Positions 63,974 to 64,000 of a DNA stretch of 64,000 nucleotides are shown here, piece by piece. Each line of letters starts with the position of its first letter. The stretch's first letter is position 1. The position numbers were made by a program, and so were the translations under genes. Origin of the DNA: Methanoculleus frigidifontis (GTDB taxonomy: Archaea; Halobacteriota; Methanomicrobia; Methanomicrobiales; Methanoculleaceae); contig NZ_VCYH01000008.1 of NCBI RefSeq assembly GCF_030464345.1, positions 1 to 64,000 of the forward strand. Direction: 5' to 3'. Below the pieces are notes generated by a model. The model searched no databases, was not told the origin of the DNA, and saw only the letters and a program-made list of their open reading frames with translations.

Positions 63974-64000
63974 GCCGGGCGTCCTGGCGGCACGCGGGAA

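Overview
The window reads as chromosomal DNA of a hydrogenotrophic methanogenic archaeon, most likely of the order Methanomicrobiales (Methanoculleus-like). The basis is mer and mtd for the F420-dependent C1 pathway, the archaeal-order ribosomal protein/secY/adk/cmk operon, Tfx and NrpR type regulators, an FprA-type flavodiiron protein, an archaeal phosphoribulokinase, high GC coding DNA, and AT-rich TATA-box promoters with AGGAGGTGA-type ribosome binding sites. The genus is inferred; no rRNA is present to confirm it.

Layout. Positions 1-8331 hold three tandem secreted proteins with Ig-like and von Willebrand A (VWA) domains; the first is cut by the window edge. Then come a tRNA-Arg, a dUTPase/dCTP deaminase family gene, an NrpR-like regulator and, convergent to it, a divergent FtsZ/tubulin-like protein. 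Positions 12401-18566 carry mer (behind a palindromic candidate operator), a GalT-like gene, an aldehyde dehydrogenase, a 1.2 kb gene-free stretch with two dispersed repeats, mtd and tfx. A gene-free stretch at 18567-19459 contains a candidate structured RNA. Positions 19460-33976 are one long co-directional array of 23 ribosomal protein genes plus rnp1, secY, adkA, a DUF106/EMC3-like insertase gene and cmk, closed by a T-tract.

Positions 34101-38349 are gene-poor, with small genes (OsmC-like, Mop-like, DUF5662-like and unknowns). Next come a mutS-mutL pair on the minus strand, a leuC-leuD-leuB type operon, small membrane and acetyltransferase genes, and a nitrogenase-like locus (NifH-like plus two different NifD/K-like proteins, 47885-52892) that surrounds a PEGA-repeat surface protein and a universal stress protein. 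The right end holds a YhiN-type flavoprotein, TrkH, phosphoribulokinase, superoxide reductase, FprA, endonuclease V, malic enzyme, and a rubredoxin gene overlapping a thiamine-diphosphate (TPP) enzyme gene.

How they fit together. Mer and Mtd are consecutive F420-dependent steps of CO2 reduction to methane, and short related palindromes lie at both promoters. Superoxide reductase, FprA, rubredoxin and possibly the TPP enzyme form an oxygen-defence group. The nitrogenase-like genes retain the cluster-binding cysteines of both nitrogenase components but do not look like CfbCD, so they are the best candidate here for an uncharacterised metalloenzyme. All family calls come from reading motifs, not from database searches.
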